64,000 nt of DNA from JBCBWG01 sp036804185 (lineage in GTDB: Bacteria; Pseudomonadota; Alphaproteobacteria; Rhizobiales; Hyphomicrobiaceae). Shown one piece after another: positions 43,209 to 51,883 of this stretch (position 1 is the first letter of the stretch; each line of letters opens with the position of its first letter). The notes under the pieces are model-generated. The model saw nothing but the letters and a program-made list of their open reading frames with translations. It did not search any database and was not told the origin of the DNA. Made by a program: the position numbers and the translations under genes. Where the stretch lies: positions 19,519 to 83,518 of the forward strand of contig JBHJOC010000020.1 in NCBI GenBank assembly GCA_050330095.1. The letters are read 5' to 3'.

Positions 43209-43934
43209 ATGCCATCCATCCAATCCGTCCGCCGGGCATCCTCCCTTGTGTTGACGGCAGCGGCATGCCTTGCCGCGCTCACGGCCTGCCGCGACCGCCT
43301 CGATGCATTCGAAGCCGCGCGCCTCGATGATCCGCGCTATCGTCACGCCATCGGATTTTCGAGCGGCATCGAAAGCTTGCGTGTGGAACTCGCCGCTTCT
43401 GGCGCCAACCTCGAACCGCACCAGCGCGCTGACGTGGCGCGCTTCATCGAGCGCTATCGCAGAGACGGGGTGCGCCACCTGACGATCGCAACGAGCACGG
43501 GTGAGCGGTCTCAAATCGCGGTGCGCTCTGCTCTTGGCGACATCCGGGGGCTGATCGAAGAGGTCGGTCTCGATCCCGGTCGGGTCGAAGTCCAGGCCGG
43601 CCGGGCCCGATCGGGCTATCTGCCAGTGCTCGAGTTATCGTTCGTCAAGCCAAAGGCGGTTGCGCCGGTCTGCCCGGACTGGTCGGACGACGTGGCGCGC
43701 ACCCGGGAGGCGCTCAACATGGCCAACCACGGCTGTGCTGACCGCAACAATTTCGCAGTGATGGTTGCCCATCCGCGCGACCTTCTGCACCCGCAGGATG
43801 CAAGCCCGCGATCGAGTGAGAAGCGGATGGTCGATTGGCGCGCTTATCGCGGCGAGGCCAGCGGCAATGCGCCAGCGAGCACGGCGCCGCCGTCACAATC
43901 CCTGCCGCCTGGCCCGGCTGCGGTCACGCAATGA
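43209..43934 (+). CDS. cpaD: Pilus assembly lipoprotein CpaD
   Basis: 241-aa periplasmic protein of the CpaD family. The signal peptide runs to a lipobox-like ALTAC (Cys near residue 27). The family's C-terminal signature is clear: VCPDWSDDVARTREALNMANHGCADRNNFAVMVAHPRDLLHP. It probably assists the CpaC secretin. Two bases separate it from cpaC. The cytoplasmic Tad genes (cpaE, cpaF, tadB, tadC), prepilin and flp are absent from the following DNA, so the rest of the locus lies elsewhere. Confidence 0.92.
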   Translation: MPSIQSVRRASSLVLTAAACLAALTACRDRLDAFEAARLDDPRYRHAIGFSSGIESLRVELAASGANLEPHQRADVARFIERYRRDGVRHLTIATSTGERSQIAVRSALGDIRGLIEEVGLDPGRVEVQAGRARSGYLPVLELSFVKPKAVAPVCPDWSDDVARTREALNMANHGCADRNNFAVMVAHPRDLLHPQDASPRSSEKRMVDWRAYRGEASGNAPASTAPPSQSLPPGPAAVTQ

Positions 43935-43989
43935 TGATGGCCCGCTCGACCAAGGCAACGGCCCCGTCACTTTAGATTGCGGCCGCACC

Positions 43990-44436
43990 TCAGACGTCTT
44001 CTGCCCGGTTGCGCGCGCTGGCGCGGGCTGCGGCGGGCACATAAAGCGGATCGAGCGGGTAGGCGTCGGTCAGAATTTCAGTGATTGTCTCGATCGTCGC
44101 GCGCCGCTTGAGATAGGCGAGGGCCTCGAAGGCGGGGCCGCCGGCAAGTGGCTCGACGGCGACAGTCGCACGGTGATATCCATTCGCCAGATGCACCGCT
44201 TCAAGCTCGTCGAGCCGGGCGAGCGTCGCAGCATTGACGAGGAAGGCTTCGCCGGCGACGCGATGGCCGCTTCCTGGCTCATCGATCAGGTATGGGCTGC
44301 GCCATCGTCCACCGATCACCAGCGGGAAGTGCTCGCATGTGCGCACATCGCCGAAGAATTGGGCGTCTCCCATGTAGAGGGCGTGGTTTGGGAACCCCCG
44401 CTTGAGCGTCCCGTACACGAATATCGTCGTCGTCAT
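43990..44436 (-). CDS. Gamma-glutamylcyclotransferase-like (GGCT/AIG2) protein
   Basis: 148-aa small enzyme of the cyclotransferase fold that cleaves gamma-glutamyl amino acids or related amides to 5-oxoproline. The substrate-loop motif VYGTLKRG (7-14) and the catalytic Glu (E63 in VAGEAFLV) are present. Start fixed by GGAAGG 3 nt before ATG at 44436. It lies 45 nt after the acyl-CoA dehydrogenase gene, itself coupled to a glutathione transferase gene, so this could be a glutathione-conjugate processing unit; substrate not proven. Confidence 0.87.
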   Translation of the reverse strand: MTTTIFVYGTLKRGFPNHALYMGDAQFFGDVRTCEHFPLVIGGRWRSPYLIDEPGSGHRVAGEAFLVNAATLARLDELEAVHLANGYHRATVAVEPLAGGPAFEALAYLKRRATIETITEILTDAYPLDPLYVPAAARASARNRAEDV

Positions 44437-44481
44437 GAGCCTTCCTGGTTTTCCTTCGATCGCCATGCTGCGGATCGCAAC

Positions 44482-45648
44482 TCAATAACTTTTCGGCAGG
44501 CCCAGCACGCGCTCCGAGATATAATTCAGGATCATTTGGCCGCTGACAGGCGCGAGCAATGGGATCATCGCCTCGCGGAGCAGTCGTTCGACGTGAAACT
44601 CTTTGGCATAGCCCATGCCGCCAAGTGTCTTCACGGCCGTGATGCATGCCTTCATCGCAGCTTCAGCAGCAAGATACTTCGCCGCGTTCGCGTCCGCCCC
44701 AGCAGGCTGGCCGCGATCGTAAGCCCAGGCTGCTCGCTGGGCCATCAGGTCAGCGGCTTCCAGTTCCATCCAGGATTCAGCCAGTGGATGCTGGATCGAC
44801 TGGTTTTGTCCGATCGCGCGGTCGAACACCACGCGGTCGCGGGCGTAGTCGCAGGCGCGGCGGACAGCATCGCGTCCGATGCCAATCGCTTCCATGGCGA
44901 TCAGAACCCTTTCCGGGTTCAGACTATCCAGAATGTAAGAAAATCCGCGACCGACCTCGCCGATGCGATGACTGTCGGGGATCGGCAGCCGATCAATGAA
45001 CACTTGGTTCGAATCGACCGCCTTGCGGCCCATTTTCGCGATTTCGCGAACCTCGACATACCGTCGGTCCAAATCGGTATAAAACAGTGTCAGCCCATCG
45101 TGGGGCCGCGCACCGTCCGAGCGCGGCGAGGTGCGTGCCAGCAACATGATCTTGTTCGCGACCTGAGCTGTCGAAGTCCAGATCTTCTGACCGCTCACCA
45201 CCCAGCCGTCGCCAACGCGTTCGGCAAGTGTTGTGATCCGGCTGGTGTCGAGACCGGCATTCGGTTCGGTGACGCCGAAGCAGGTTTTGTCGCGGCCCTG
45301 GATCAGGCGGGGTAGCCATGCCGCCTTCTGGTCATTTGTGCCATGAACAACGATGGGATGCGGGCCGAACAGGTTGATGTGCACGCTTGATGCGGCCGCG
45401 AGCGCGCCACCCGAGGCAGCGATCGTGCGCATCATGAGTGCGGCCTCCGTCAGTCCCAGGCCGCTGCCGCCGAACTCGGACGGCATCGTGATGCCAAGCC
45501 AACCGGCCTCTGCCAGGGCCTCGTGGAAGGCGTGCGGAAACTCGCCGTCGGTGTCGCGATCGAGCCAGTAGCGATCGTCGAAACGTGCGCAGACATCGGA
45601 TATGCCGGTGATCACCGCTTGCTGGGTGTCGGAGATCTCGAAGCTCAT
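44482..45648 (-). CDS. Acyl-CoA dehydrogenase
   Basis: 388-aa FAD enzyme that introduces a double bond into an acyl-CoA. Family marks: FGVTEPNAGLDTSRITTLAERVGDGWVVSGQKIWTS for FAD and substrate binding and QSIQHPLAESWMELEAADLMAQRAAWAYD in the helical domain; the C-terminal KTLGGMGYAKEFHVERLLREAMIP is typical. The catalytic Glu is not assignable with confidence by eye. Start overlaps the GST stop by 4 bp, so translation is coupled. Chain-length preference unknown. Confidence 0.93.
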   Translation of the reverse strand: MSFEISDTQQAVITGISDVCARFDDRYWLDRDTDGEFPHAFHEALAEAGWLGITMPSEFGGSGLGLTEAALMMRTIAASGGALAAASSVHINLFGPHPIVVHGTNDQKAAWLPRLIQGRDKTCFGVTEPNAGLDTSRITTLAERVGDGWVVSGQKIWTSTAQVANKIMLLARTSPRSDGARPHDGLTLFYTDLDRRYVEVREIAKMGRKAVDSNQVFIDRLPIPDSHRIGEVGRGFSYILDSLNPERVLIAMEAIGIGRDAVRRACDYARDRVVFDRAIGQNQSIQHPLAESWMELEAADLMAQRAAWAYDRGQPAGADANAAKYLAAEAAMKACITAVKTLGGMGYAKEFHVERLLREAMIPLLAPVSGQMILNYISERVLGLPKSY

Positions 45649-46283
45649 GCGATGGGCCTCGCTGTTTCAATGTCTGGTGTGTCGAACTGGATTTCCCGGG
45701 CCCGAGCCCTCGCAAGGGCCTCCCGACCCAGAACGCGTTTGGCATAGGCCGGCAACGGGCCATCGTCCGGTAGCGTCATACGCACCGTCATCGCCCAGCC
45801 GAGGCAGTGGCCCATGATGAGATCGGGCACAGTGAAGGCATCGCCGGTCAGGAATGGTTTTGCCTCGAGGCGTCGCTCGAGTGAGGCGAGCCCCGCGCGG
45901 AACTCGTGTTCGCAGGTTCCGTGGATGTCGTTCCACCGCAAGGCCTCCGGCAGGATGAACTTGTGTTTTGCCAGCGCCCACAGTGGCCCTTCGATTTCAT
46001 CGATCACGAACAGCGTGGCGGCATCCTGTCGGGCGCGCGCGAGGGTTCCTGCACGATAGGTCAGCGCTTCGTGCTTGTCGGCGAGATAGTGGCAGATCGC
46101 CACGCTGTCCGTGATGATCGCTCCGTCATCAGCAAGGGCAGGCACCTTGCCAGACGGGTTGACGTGAAACGCCGTCTCACTGCGCGGCTCCGCGCGCACG
46201 AGATCATACGCCTGGCCGAGTTCCTCGAGCATCCATAGGACCCGCACAGTGCGATTGCGGGGTGCGCCGTAAACTTGATACAT
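45645..46283 (-). CDS. Glutathione S-transferase family protein
   Basis: 212 aa with an N-terminal thioredoxin-like domain (MYQVYGAPRNRTVRVLWMLEELGQAYDLVRAEPRSE; SGKVPALADDGAIITDSVAICHYLADKH carrying the cis-Pro and the Glu/Asp-Ser glutathione-binding pair) and a helical C-terminal domain. First gene of a set with an acyl-CoA dehydrogenase and a cyclotransferase. Uses glutathione in the cytosol; target unknown. Confidence 0.93.
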   Translation of the reverse strand: MYQVYGAPRNRTVRVLWMLEELGQAYDLVRAEPRSETAFHVNPSGKVPALADDGAIITDSVAICHYLADKHEALTYRAGTLARARQDAATLFVIDEIEGPLWALAKHKFILPEALRWNDIHGTCEHEFRAGLASLERRLEAKPFLTGDAFTVPDLIMGHCLGWAMTVRMTLPDDGPLPAYAKRVLGREALARARAREIQFDTPDIETARPIA

Positions 46284-46364
46284 TGTTGGGCCTCCTGCCC
46301 GGCCTCGTTGGAGGCATGGGGAAGGCGGCGTGGCGCCTATGTCAAGGCGCGTCAGCGATGGTCC

Positions 46365-46748
46365 TCATGGCCGGACCCGCGGCTCGAAACCCAGCCTCGG
46401 GGGACGGGTGGCCACGTTTGGCGGCAAGGCAGGGCACTCGCTTTGGGCGCTCTGGATCAGCCTGGACGCGTCTCCCGACTGGAACGCCACTCCGAGGCGG
46501 TCTTCGCCATGATGCCGGATCTCGCAGGCGAAACGCTCGTTGAACCCGTCGACGATCAGCGTGAATTGAAAGGGTGTCCAGACACGCTCTGGGAACGTCA
46601 GGAGTGCGCCGCCGAGGCTGATGTTATCGATCCAACACAGCAAGGGACGATGGTCGGCCCATGCGATGCGTCCGCGCAACCTAAGATTGCGGCGACCAAA
46701 CGTGCGCCGCTCTTGTCCCTTGAGTGCCATGACTTCCTGGCTTTCCAT
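46365..46748 (-). CDS. PilZ domain protein (c-di-GMP binding)
   Basis: 127-aa single-domain protein. The two c-di-GMP-binding motifs are present: an Arg box RRTFGRR (14-20, RxxxR) and NISLGG (42-47, matching D/N-x-S-x-x-G). The last ~25 residues form an unstructured Pro/Arg tail. Unlinked to other motility genes except the Tad pilus genes 3 kb away. Role would be signal reading rather than catalysis. Confidence 0.88.
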   Translation of the reverse strand: MESQEVMALKGQERRTFGRRNLRLRGRIAWADHRPLLCWIDNISLGGALLTFPERVWTPFQFTLIVDGFNERFACEIRHHGEDRLGVAFQSGDASRLIQSAQSECPALPPNVATRPPRLGFEPRVRP

Positions 46749-46980
46749 GCATTGCCTGCATGATCGAGTGGCTTCCCAACGACCTCCGCGCGAGCATTAG
46801 CCCACAGAAATTCCACTATCCGATGAAGGTCTACGGACCGATTTGAGACAAGGTTCGGCAAAATTCCGGGCAGAAACCTCGGGGTGTGACGGTCCGGCGG
46901 GCGCGGCTTTCGCGCTGATCTCGCACCTCGATATCGCTGCCGCGCCGGCAAACGGCGCCCGTCGAGCCTTGGCGTTGCCG

Positions 46981-47442
46981 TCAGGGCAGTCGGCCGGTCT
47001 GGCGCAAGGCTTCCGCTAGGGCGATCGCGGCGCTGACCGAGACGTTCAATGAGCGCATCCCTTGGATCATCGGCAGCCGCAGGCGTGCATCCGAAACATC
47101 ATGGACATGCGCTGGAACGCCAGCGCTTTCCCGGCCGACGATCAGGACGTCCGTGCCACGGAACGAGAAATCATAGAGGCTTTGGTTGCCCGAGGTCGTC
47201 AGCAGGATGAGGCGACCAGCCTCGCGGTTTGCGCGGTGAACTGAGAGGAACTGGTCCCAAGACGCATGGCGGGTGAATGCGACATGCGGAATGTAGTCGA
47301 GACCTGCGCGCCGTAACGCCCGATCAGAGACGTCGAACGCGGTCGGCCCGACGATATCGACGCCAACTCCAAGGCAGGCGGCCGTCCTCAGCATAGCGCC
47401 CGTGTTCTGTGGAATGTCGGGCTGGTAGATCAAGAGCCGCAT
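46981..47442 (-). CDS. trmL: tRNA (cytidine(34)-2'-O)-methyltransferase TrmL
   Basis: SPOUT-class enzyme that methylates the wobble ribose of tRNA-Leu isoacceptors. 153 aa, usual length. Signatures: IPQNTGAMLRTAACLG at the N-terminus and the trefoil-knot SAM site DVLIVGRESAGVP plus PMIQGMRSLNVSVSAAIALAEALRQ. ATG at 47442 was preferred over an extension of 26 codons that lacks family similarity. Stands alone. Confidence 0.94.
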   Translation of the reverse strand: MRLLIYQPDIPQNTGAMLRTAACLGVGVDIVGPTAFDVSDRALRRAGLDYIPHVAFTRHASWDQFLSVHRANREAGRLILLTTSGNQSLYDFSFRGTDVLIVGRESAGVPAHVHDVSDARLRLPMIQGMRSLNVSVSAAIALAEALRQTGRLP

Positions 47443-47798
47443 CGTTAAACCCGATCGCAATGGGACACCACCAACGACCAACCCGTCACTGCCGATCCAA
47501 CCCTGCGGCGGGGACCTCAATGGCGCAAAAAGATGAAGCCCGAACCTGCGGATGTTTGACGCAGGTGACGCGGGCGCTGAATTTTCGCACAGATGTCCCC
47601 CCTATCGTCCAATGACCGGATACACCGAATTTCGCGTTGATTTGGGCAACCCCAAATGTCAAGAGCGCGCGTGGCAAACGGTCCTTTTGAATTCGATCAG
47701 CAGTGTGCCCATAAAGAGCGCATGGGGCTGTTCGTCGAGCAGTATCGCGCGTCAGGCTGGACGGGCGTGTGAACGGTTGGAAGACCCAGGAGGCAAAT
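47443..47798. other. Gene-free stretch between trmL and petA
   Basis: Divergent promoter region of trmL and petABC. No coding region seen. A perfect 7-bp hairpin ATTTGGG-CAAC-CCCAAAT lies at 47640-47657, next to a TTGACA on the minus strand (47657-47662) with no good -10 partner. I found no terminator. Confidence 0.5.
47788..47793 (+). promoter_or_regulatory. Ribosome binding site setting the petA GTG start
   Basis: AGGAGG, complementary to the 16S tail, sits 5 nt before GTG at 47799. This decides for the GTG start over the in-frame GTG at 47769, which has no such site and would place AGGAGG inside the coding region. Confidence 0.75.
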
Positions 47799-48335
47799 GT
47801 GTCGTCTGACACCACTACGGCAACGAGACGAGACTTCATGGTGATCGCTGGGCCGACATTTCTTGCGGTCGGCGGGGTTCTCTCGCTCTGGCCTTTTATC
47901 CACCAGATGAACCCGGACGCTGGTGCGTTGGCGCTGGCGAGCACGGAAGTCGATCTCTCGCCGATCCAGGAGGGTCAGGCGATCACGGTGATGTGGCGCG
48001 GGAAACCTGTCTTCATCCGTCATCGCACGTCCGAAGAGATCGAGACGGCGCGCGCTGTGAGCTTGCGTGATCTTCCCGATCCGGAAGCAGACGGCGATCG
48101 GGTCAAGGAGGGCCACGAACAATGGCTGATCATGGTCGGGATCTGCACGCATCTCGGGTGCATCCCGGCTGGCCAGCGGGTCGGTGATTCGAAGGGCGAG
48201 TTCGGCGGCTGGTTCTGCCCGTGCCATGGGTCTCACTACGACACGGCTGGCCGGATCCGGAGAGGCCCTGCGCCGCGTAACCTCGAAGTGCCGCCGTACA
48301 CGTTCGCGTCCGACACCAACATCGTGATCGGCTGA
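47799..48335 (+). CDS. petA: Ubiquinol-cytochrome c reductase Rieske iron-sulfur subunit
   Basis: Carries electrons from ubiquinol to cytochrome c1 in the bc1 complex. The 178-aa product has a twin-arginine-type N-terminus (TRRDFMVIAG) followed by the membrane anchor, and the [2Fe-2S] ligands C116-T-H118-x2-C121 and C140-P-C142-H143. GTG start from the ideal ribosome site. First gene of petA-petB-petC, with 42 nt to petB. Confidence 0.97.
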   Translation: MSSDTTTATRRDFMVIAGPTFLAVGGVLSLWPFIHQMNPDAGALALASTEVDLSPIQEGQAITVMWRGKPVFIRHRTSEEIETARAVSLRDLPDPEADGDRVKEGHEQWLIMVGICTHLGCIPAGQRVGDSKGEFGGWFCPCHGSHYDTAGRIRRGPAPRNLEVPPYTFASDTNIVIG

Positions 48336-48377
48336 CGGACCCCGGATGTTTCGTGAATTCGTCAGGAGCTACCACCG

Positions 48378-49649
48378 ATGAGCCACGCTGATACCTATCG
48401 GCCGTCGGGGCCGCTGTCCAAGTGGATGGACGAGCGGCTTCCGATCATGCGCATGATGCACAATCAGTTCGTCGATTTCCCGACGCCGAAGAACTTGAAT
48501 TATATGTGGACCTTCGGCGGGATCCTCATGTTCGTGCTCGTGCTTCAGATCGTGACCGGCATCGTGCTTGCGATGCACTACGTCGCCTCTGAAGCGGGTG
48601 CGTTCGCGAGCGTTCAGAACATCCGCTTCAACGTGAACTATGGCTGGCTCATCCAGCCGATGCACGCGATTGGCGCATCATTCTTCTTCATTGCGGTCTA
48701 CCTGCACATCTTCCGTGGCCTCTACTACGGATCCTACAAGGCGCCGCGTGAAGTGCTCTGGATCCTCGGCGTGTTCATCTTCCTCGCGATGATGGCGACT
48801 GCGTTTCTGGGCTACACCTTGCCATGGGGCCAGATGAGCTTCTGGGGCGTGACGGTGATCACGAACCTGTTCTCGGCAATCCCGTTCGTTGGCGATACGA
48901 TCGTCGTGTGGCTCTGGGGTGGATATTCGGTGACGGGCGTGACGCTCAACCGCTTCTTCTCGCTGCACTACCTGCTGCCGTTCGTGATCTTTGGGCTCGT
49001 GATTCTCCACGTCTGGGCGCTGCACGTTACCGGGCAGAACAACCCAACGGGTGTTGAGGTGCGCAGTGCGTCGGACACTGTTCCGATGAGCCCTTACGCG
49101 ATCATGAAAGACATCTTCGCGCTGTCGGCCTTTGTGCTCGTGTTCGCATGGTTCCTGTTCTTCCTGCCCGACTACCTTGGACATGCTGACAACTACATTC
49201 CGGCGAACCCGCTGGTCACGCCGGCGCACATCGTGCCCGAATGGTACTTCCTGCCATTCTACGCCATCCTGCGCGCGGTGCCCGACAAGCTCGGCGGCGT
49301 CATCGCGATGTTCGCGGCCGTGCTCGTGCTGCTGTTCATCCCGTGGCTCGACACCTCCCGCGTCCGTTCCGTGAAGTACCGCCCGATCTTCAAGTGGTTC
49401 TTCTGGGCCTTCGCGTTCTCGTGCGTCGCGCTTGGCTACCTCGGCGCCATGCCTGCTGAGGGCGCCTATGTGACCTGGGCGCGAATCTTCACGATCTATT
49501 ACTTCGCGTTCTTCTTCATTGTCATGCCGGTGGTCGGTGTGCTGGAGACGCCCAAGCCGCTACCACGGTCGATTTCCGAAGCAGTGCTTGGCAAGGGCGG
49601 CGGCACGGGGTTTGGCCAAGCCGTGCCGGCCGCGCCTGAGAAGCGCTGA
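48378..49649 (+). CDS. petB: Cytochrome b of the bc1 complex
   Basis: Eight-helix inner-membrane diheme protein, 423 aa, fully typical. Heme-binding His are in the LVLQIVTGIVLAMHY and MHAIGASFFFIAVYLHIFRGLYYG region and in LPFVIFGLVILHVWALHV. The Qo motif PEWYFLPFYAILRA is present in full. GGAG precedes the ATG. Followed by petC after 21 nt. Confidence 0.98.
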   Translation: MSHADTYRPSGPLSKWMDERLPIMRMMHNQFVDFPTPKNLNYMWTFGGILMFVLVLQIVTGIVLAMHYVASEAGAFASVQNIRFNVNYGWLIQPMHAIGASFFFIAVYLHIFRGLYYGSYKAPREVLWILGVFIFLAMMATAFLGYTLPWGQMSFWGVTVITNLFSAIPFVGDTIVVWLWGGYSVTGVTLNRFFSLHYLLPFVIFGLVILHVWALHVTGQNNPTGVEVRSASDTVPMSPYAIMKDIFALSAFVLVFAWFLFFLPDYLGHADNYIPANPLVTPAHIVPEWYFLPFYAILRAVPDKLGGVIAMFAAVLVLLFIPWLDTSRVRSVKYRPIFKWFFWAFAFSCVALGYLGAMPAEGAYVTWARIFTIYYFAFFFIVMPVVGVLETPKPLPRSISEAVLGKGGGTGFGQAVPAAPEKR

Positions 49650-49670
49650 CCTGAGAGCGAGGATAACCCA

Positions 49671-50519
49671 ATGAAACCCATCCGTGCCCTCGTGGTCTTC
49701 GGCCTCGCCGCCAGCATTGCTGGCGGCGCAGCTCAGGCGGCCGGCAAAGGGCCTGAGATCGAACGCCAGACCTGGTCGTTCAGCGGGATCTTCGGCCAGT
49801 ACGACCAAGCCCAACTCCAGAGGGGCTTCCAGGTCTACAAAGAAGTCTGCGCCTCCTGCCACGGTCTCACAAAGGTCGCGTTCCGTTCGCTCGGCCAACC
49901 GGGCGGGCCCGGCTTGACCGAAGACCAGGTCAAGGAACTCGCCGCGAGCTACATGATCCAAGACGGGCCTAATGACGACGGTGAAATGTTCGAGCGTGAA
50001 GGCCGCCCGTCCGACACCTTTCCACCCAACTTTCCGAACGAGCGGGCGGCGCGGGCAGCGCACAACGGGGCATATCCCCTCGATCTTTCCCTGATCGCAA
50101 AGGCCCGGGGGATCCCACACCCCGAGGGCGTGGTGGCGCATGTGCTCACGATGGCGAGCGACATCGTCACGGGGTATCAGGAAGCGGGCGCGGATTATCT
50201 CTATGCGCTGATGACTGGATATGTGGATCCGCCAGAAGGGTTCGAGCTCCAGGATGGTCTTAACTACAATGCGGCCTACCCTGGTCATCAGATCGCGATG
50301 ATCCAGCCGATCTACGACGATGCCGTTCAATACACCGATGGTACGCCGCAGACGGTCTCTCAGCATTCCAAGGACGTCGCAGCGTTCCTGAGTTGGGCGG
50401 CCGACCCCCATCACGATCGGCGCAAACAGATGGGTTGGATCGTGATGATCTATCTGTTGATCACAACCGCGCTGCTCTATGTCGCCAAGAAGCGCGTCTG
50501 GGCGGGCGTGAAACATTAG
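49671..50519 (+). CDS. petC: Cytochrome c1 of the bc1 complex
   Basis: Periplasm-facing cytochrome, 282 aa. Signal peptide ends AAQAAGKG (about residue 25), the heme motif is C60-ASC-H64, and a C-terminal anchor (GWIVMIYLLITTALLYVAKKRVW) holds it in the membrane. The likely axial Met is in HQIAMIQPI. Hairpin cluster 4 begins at the stop codon. Confidence 0.97.
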   Translation: MKPIRALVVFGLAASIAGGAAQAAGKGPEIERQTWSFSGIFGQYDQAQLQRGFQVYKEVCASCHGLTKVAFRSLGQPGGPGLTEDQVKELAASYMIQDGPNDDGEMFEREGRPSDTFPPNFPNERAARAAHNGAYPLDLSLIAKARGIPHPEGVVAHVLTMASDIVTGYQEAGADYLYALMTGYVDPPEGFELQDGLNYNAAYPGHQIAMIQPIYDDAVQYTDGTPQTVSQHSKDVAAFLSWAADPHHDRRKQMGWIVMIYLLITTALLYVAKKRVWAGVKH

Positions 50520-50657
50520 TGTTCCGTCTTCGACACTTGGATCCCGGTTCAGCATCCGATCCACCAAGCGTCGGAGGCATCAGGAACACGCGGACCGCCG
50601 ATCAGAAGTGCCTGAAAGGCCCGTGTTGCGGTTCGTGCATGGACTGCTAATCTTCGG
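50519..50657. repeat. Composite hairpin repeat, cluster 4 (types 3 and 2)
   Basis: Begins at the petC stop codon. Type 3: GTGTTCC...CGACACTTGG (50519-50540) against CCAAGCGTCGG...GGAACAC (ending ~50589). Type 2, partly decayed: CCGCCGATCAGAAGTGCCTG (50595-50614) against GGACTGCTAATCTTCGG (right arm, ending 50657). It belongs to the same family as the other four clusters. Confidence 0.82.
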
Positions 50658-50691
50658 TATACGCCGTCTTCGGCCTCGAAAGGTTGGTGGC

Positions 50692-50718
50692 AAAGGCCTC
50701 GCTCGCGGGGCCTTTTTT
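50692..50718 (+). terminator. Rho-independent terminator after petABC
   Basis: Stem AAAGGCC (50692-50698) pairs with GGCCTTT (50709-50715), loop of ten, followed by a run of six T within CCTTTTTTGC. It lies after hairpin cluster 4 and before mtnP, so it should end the petABC transcript. Confidence 0.85.
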
Positions 50719-50777
50719 GCGTAAGCCGGCGATGTCGACCAACAGCCCTGGCACCTGGATTTCGGAGGCTCACGCTC

Positions 50778-51656
50778 ATGACGCAAACCGTTCTTGGTAT
50801 TATCGGTGGCAGCGGCCTCTATGACCTGCCGGGCCTTTCAGGCCCTGAATGGCGGACGGTCGAGAGCCCGTGGGGACAAGCATCAGACCAAATTTTGTTT
50901 GCCGAGATCGATGGGCTGCCAATTCGCTTTCTGCCGCGACACGGCCGAGGCCACGTGATTGCCCCGACCGATATCAACTTTCGCGCCAACATCGATGCAA
51001 TGAAGCGCGCCGGCGTCACGGACCTCGTGTCGATATCGGCGTGTGGGTCATTCCGCGAGCATCTCGAGCCGGGCCGGTTCGTGCTGGTTGATCAGTTCAT
51101 CGACCGGACGACATCGCGGGTGCGGTCGTTTTTCTCGAGCGGGCTTGTCGCGCACGTCTCGCTTGCCGATCCCGTCAGCCCTCTTCTGGTCGATACGGTC
51201 GAAGCGGCATTGAAGGCCTCGGGCGTGCCGTATCAGCGCGGTGGCACCTATCTCGTGATCGAGGGCCCGCAGTTTTCGACGCGCGCCGAGAGCTATCTCT
51301 ACAAGTCGTGGGGCTGCGACGTGATCGGCATGACGAACATGCCCGAGGCGCGCTTGGCGCGTGAGGCGGAGATTTGCTACGCAACCGTCGCAATGGTCAC
51401 AGATTATGACTGTTGGCATGAGGAGCATGCCCACGTCGATGTGGCAGCCGTGCTCGAGGTGATGAAGGGCAACACCGAAAAGGCGCAGCAGATGGTGGCA
51501 GCGCTCGCCAAGGCCATGCCGCGCGAGCATCCCGCTTGCCCTATCGGCTCCGACCGGGCGTTGGACGTGGCCTTGATCACATCTCCTGATAAGCGCGATA
51601 GGGCCTTGATGGCCAAGCTGGACGCTGTCGCTGGCCGGGTGCTGAGCCCCTCCTGA
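50778..51656 (+). CDS. mtnP: S-methyl-5'-thioadenosine phosphorylase
   Basis: Phosphorolyses methylthioadenosine to adenine and methylthioribose-1-phosphate for methionine salvage. The 292-aa product has the opening IIGGSGLYDLPGL (phosphate-binding loop), PRHGRGHVIAPTDINFRANIDA and EGPQFSTRAESYLYKSWGCDVIGMTNMPEARLAREAEICYA, all classic. GGAGG lies 10 nt before the ATG. Independent of petABC because of the terminator between them. Confidence 0.95.
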   Translation: MTQTVLGIIGGSGLYDLPGLSGPEWRTVESPWGQASDQILFAEIDGLPIRFLPRHGRGHVIAPTDINFRANIDAMKRAGVTDLVSISACGSFREHLEPGRFVLVDQFIDRTTSRVRSFFSSGLVAHVSLADPVSPLLVDTVEAALKASGVPYQRGGTYLVIEGPQFSTRAESYLYKSWGCDVIGMTNMPEARLAREAEICYATVAMVTDYDCWHEEHAHVDVAAVLEVMKGNTEKAQQMVAALAKAMPREHPACPIGSDRALDVALITSPDKRDRALMAKLDAVAGRVLSPS

Positions 51657-51746
51657 TCGGCGCACTGCGATGTAATTTCTCAAGCCGAGCTATGCTGATC
51701 GCGCATGGAGCACAACGTGCTGCGCCGCAACACCGCCACAATAAAA

Positions 51747-51760
51747 AACGAATGTTCGTT
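51747..51760. promoter_or_regulatory. Operator-like dyad upstream of tetR efflux operon
   Basis: AACGAA-TG-TTCGTT, perfect 6-bp arms around two bases in an A-rich patch, of the shape bound by TetR/AcrR regulators. It lies 200 nt upstream of the tetR ATG, a usual place for autoregulation of such operons. Confidence 0.5.
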
Positions 51761-51825
51761 ATGTAAAAGAGTGCTGACACGCCAGGGCTCGAGCTACGGG
51801 ACAGACGAACCGCGCGGGCACTGCG

Positions 51826-51855
51826 GCCTGACGCATCGCAGCCTGACGCATCGCA
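51826..51855. repeat. Tandem 15-bp direct repeat
   Basis: GCCTGACGCATCGCA is repeated exactly at 51826-51840 and 51841-51855, directly before the 24-nt palindrome. Confidence 0.7.
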
Positions 51856-51859
51856 AAGT

Positions 51860-51883
51860 GCGCTGTTCCGCGCGGAACAGCGC
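51860..51883. promoter_or_regulatory. Perfect 24-nt palindrome upstream of tetR
   Basis: GCGCTGTTCCGC is followed at once by its complement GCGGAACAGCGC. No loop is left, so cruciform or protein binding is more plausible than an RNA hairpin. About 77 nt before the tetR ATG and likely a second operator or leader element. Confidence 0.5.
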
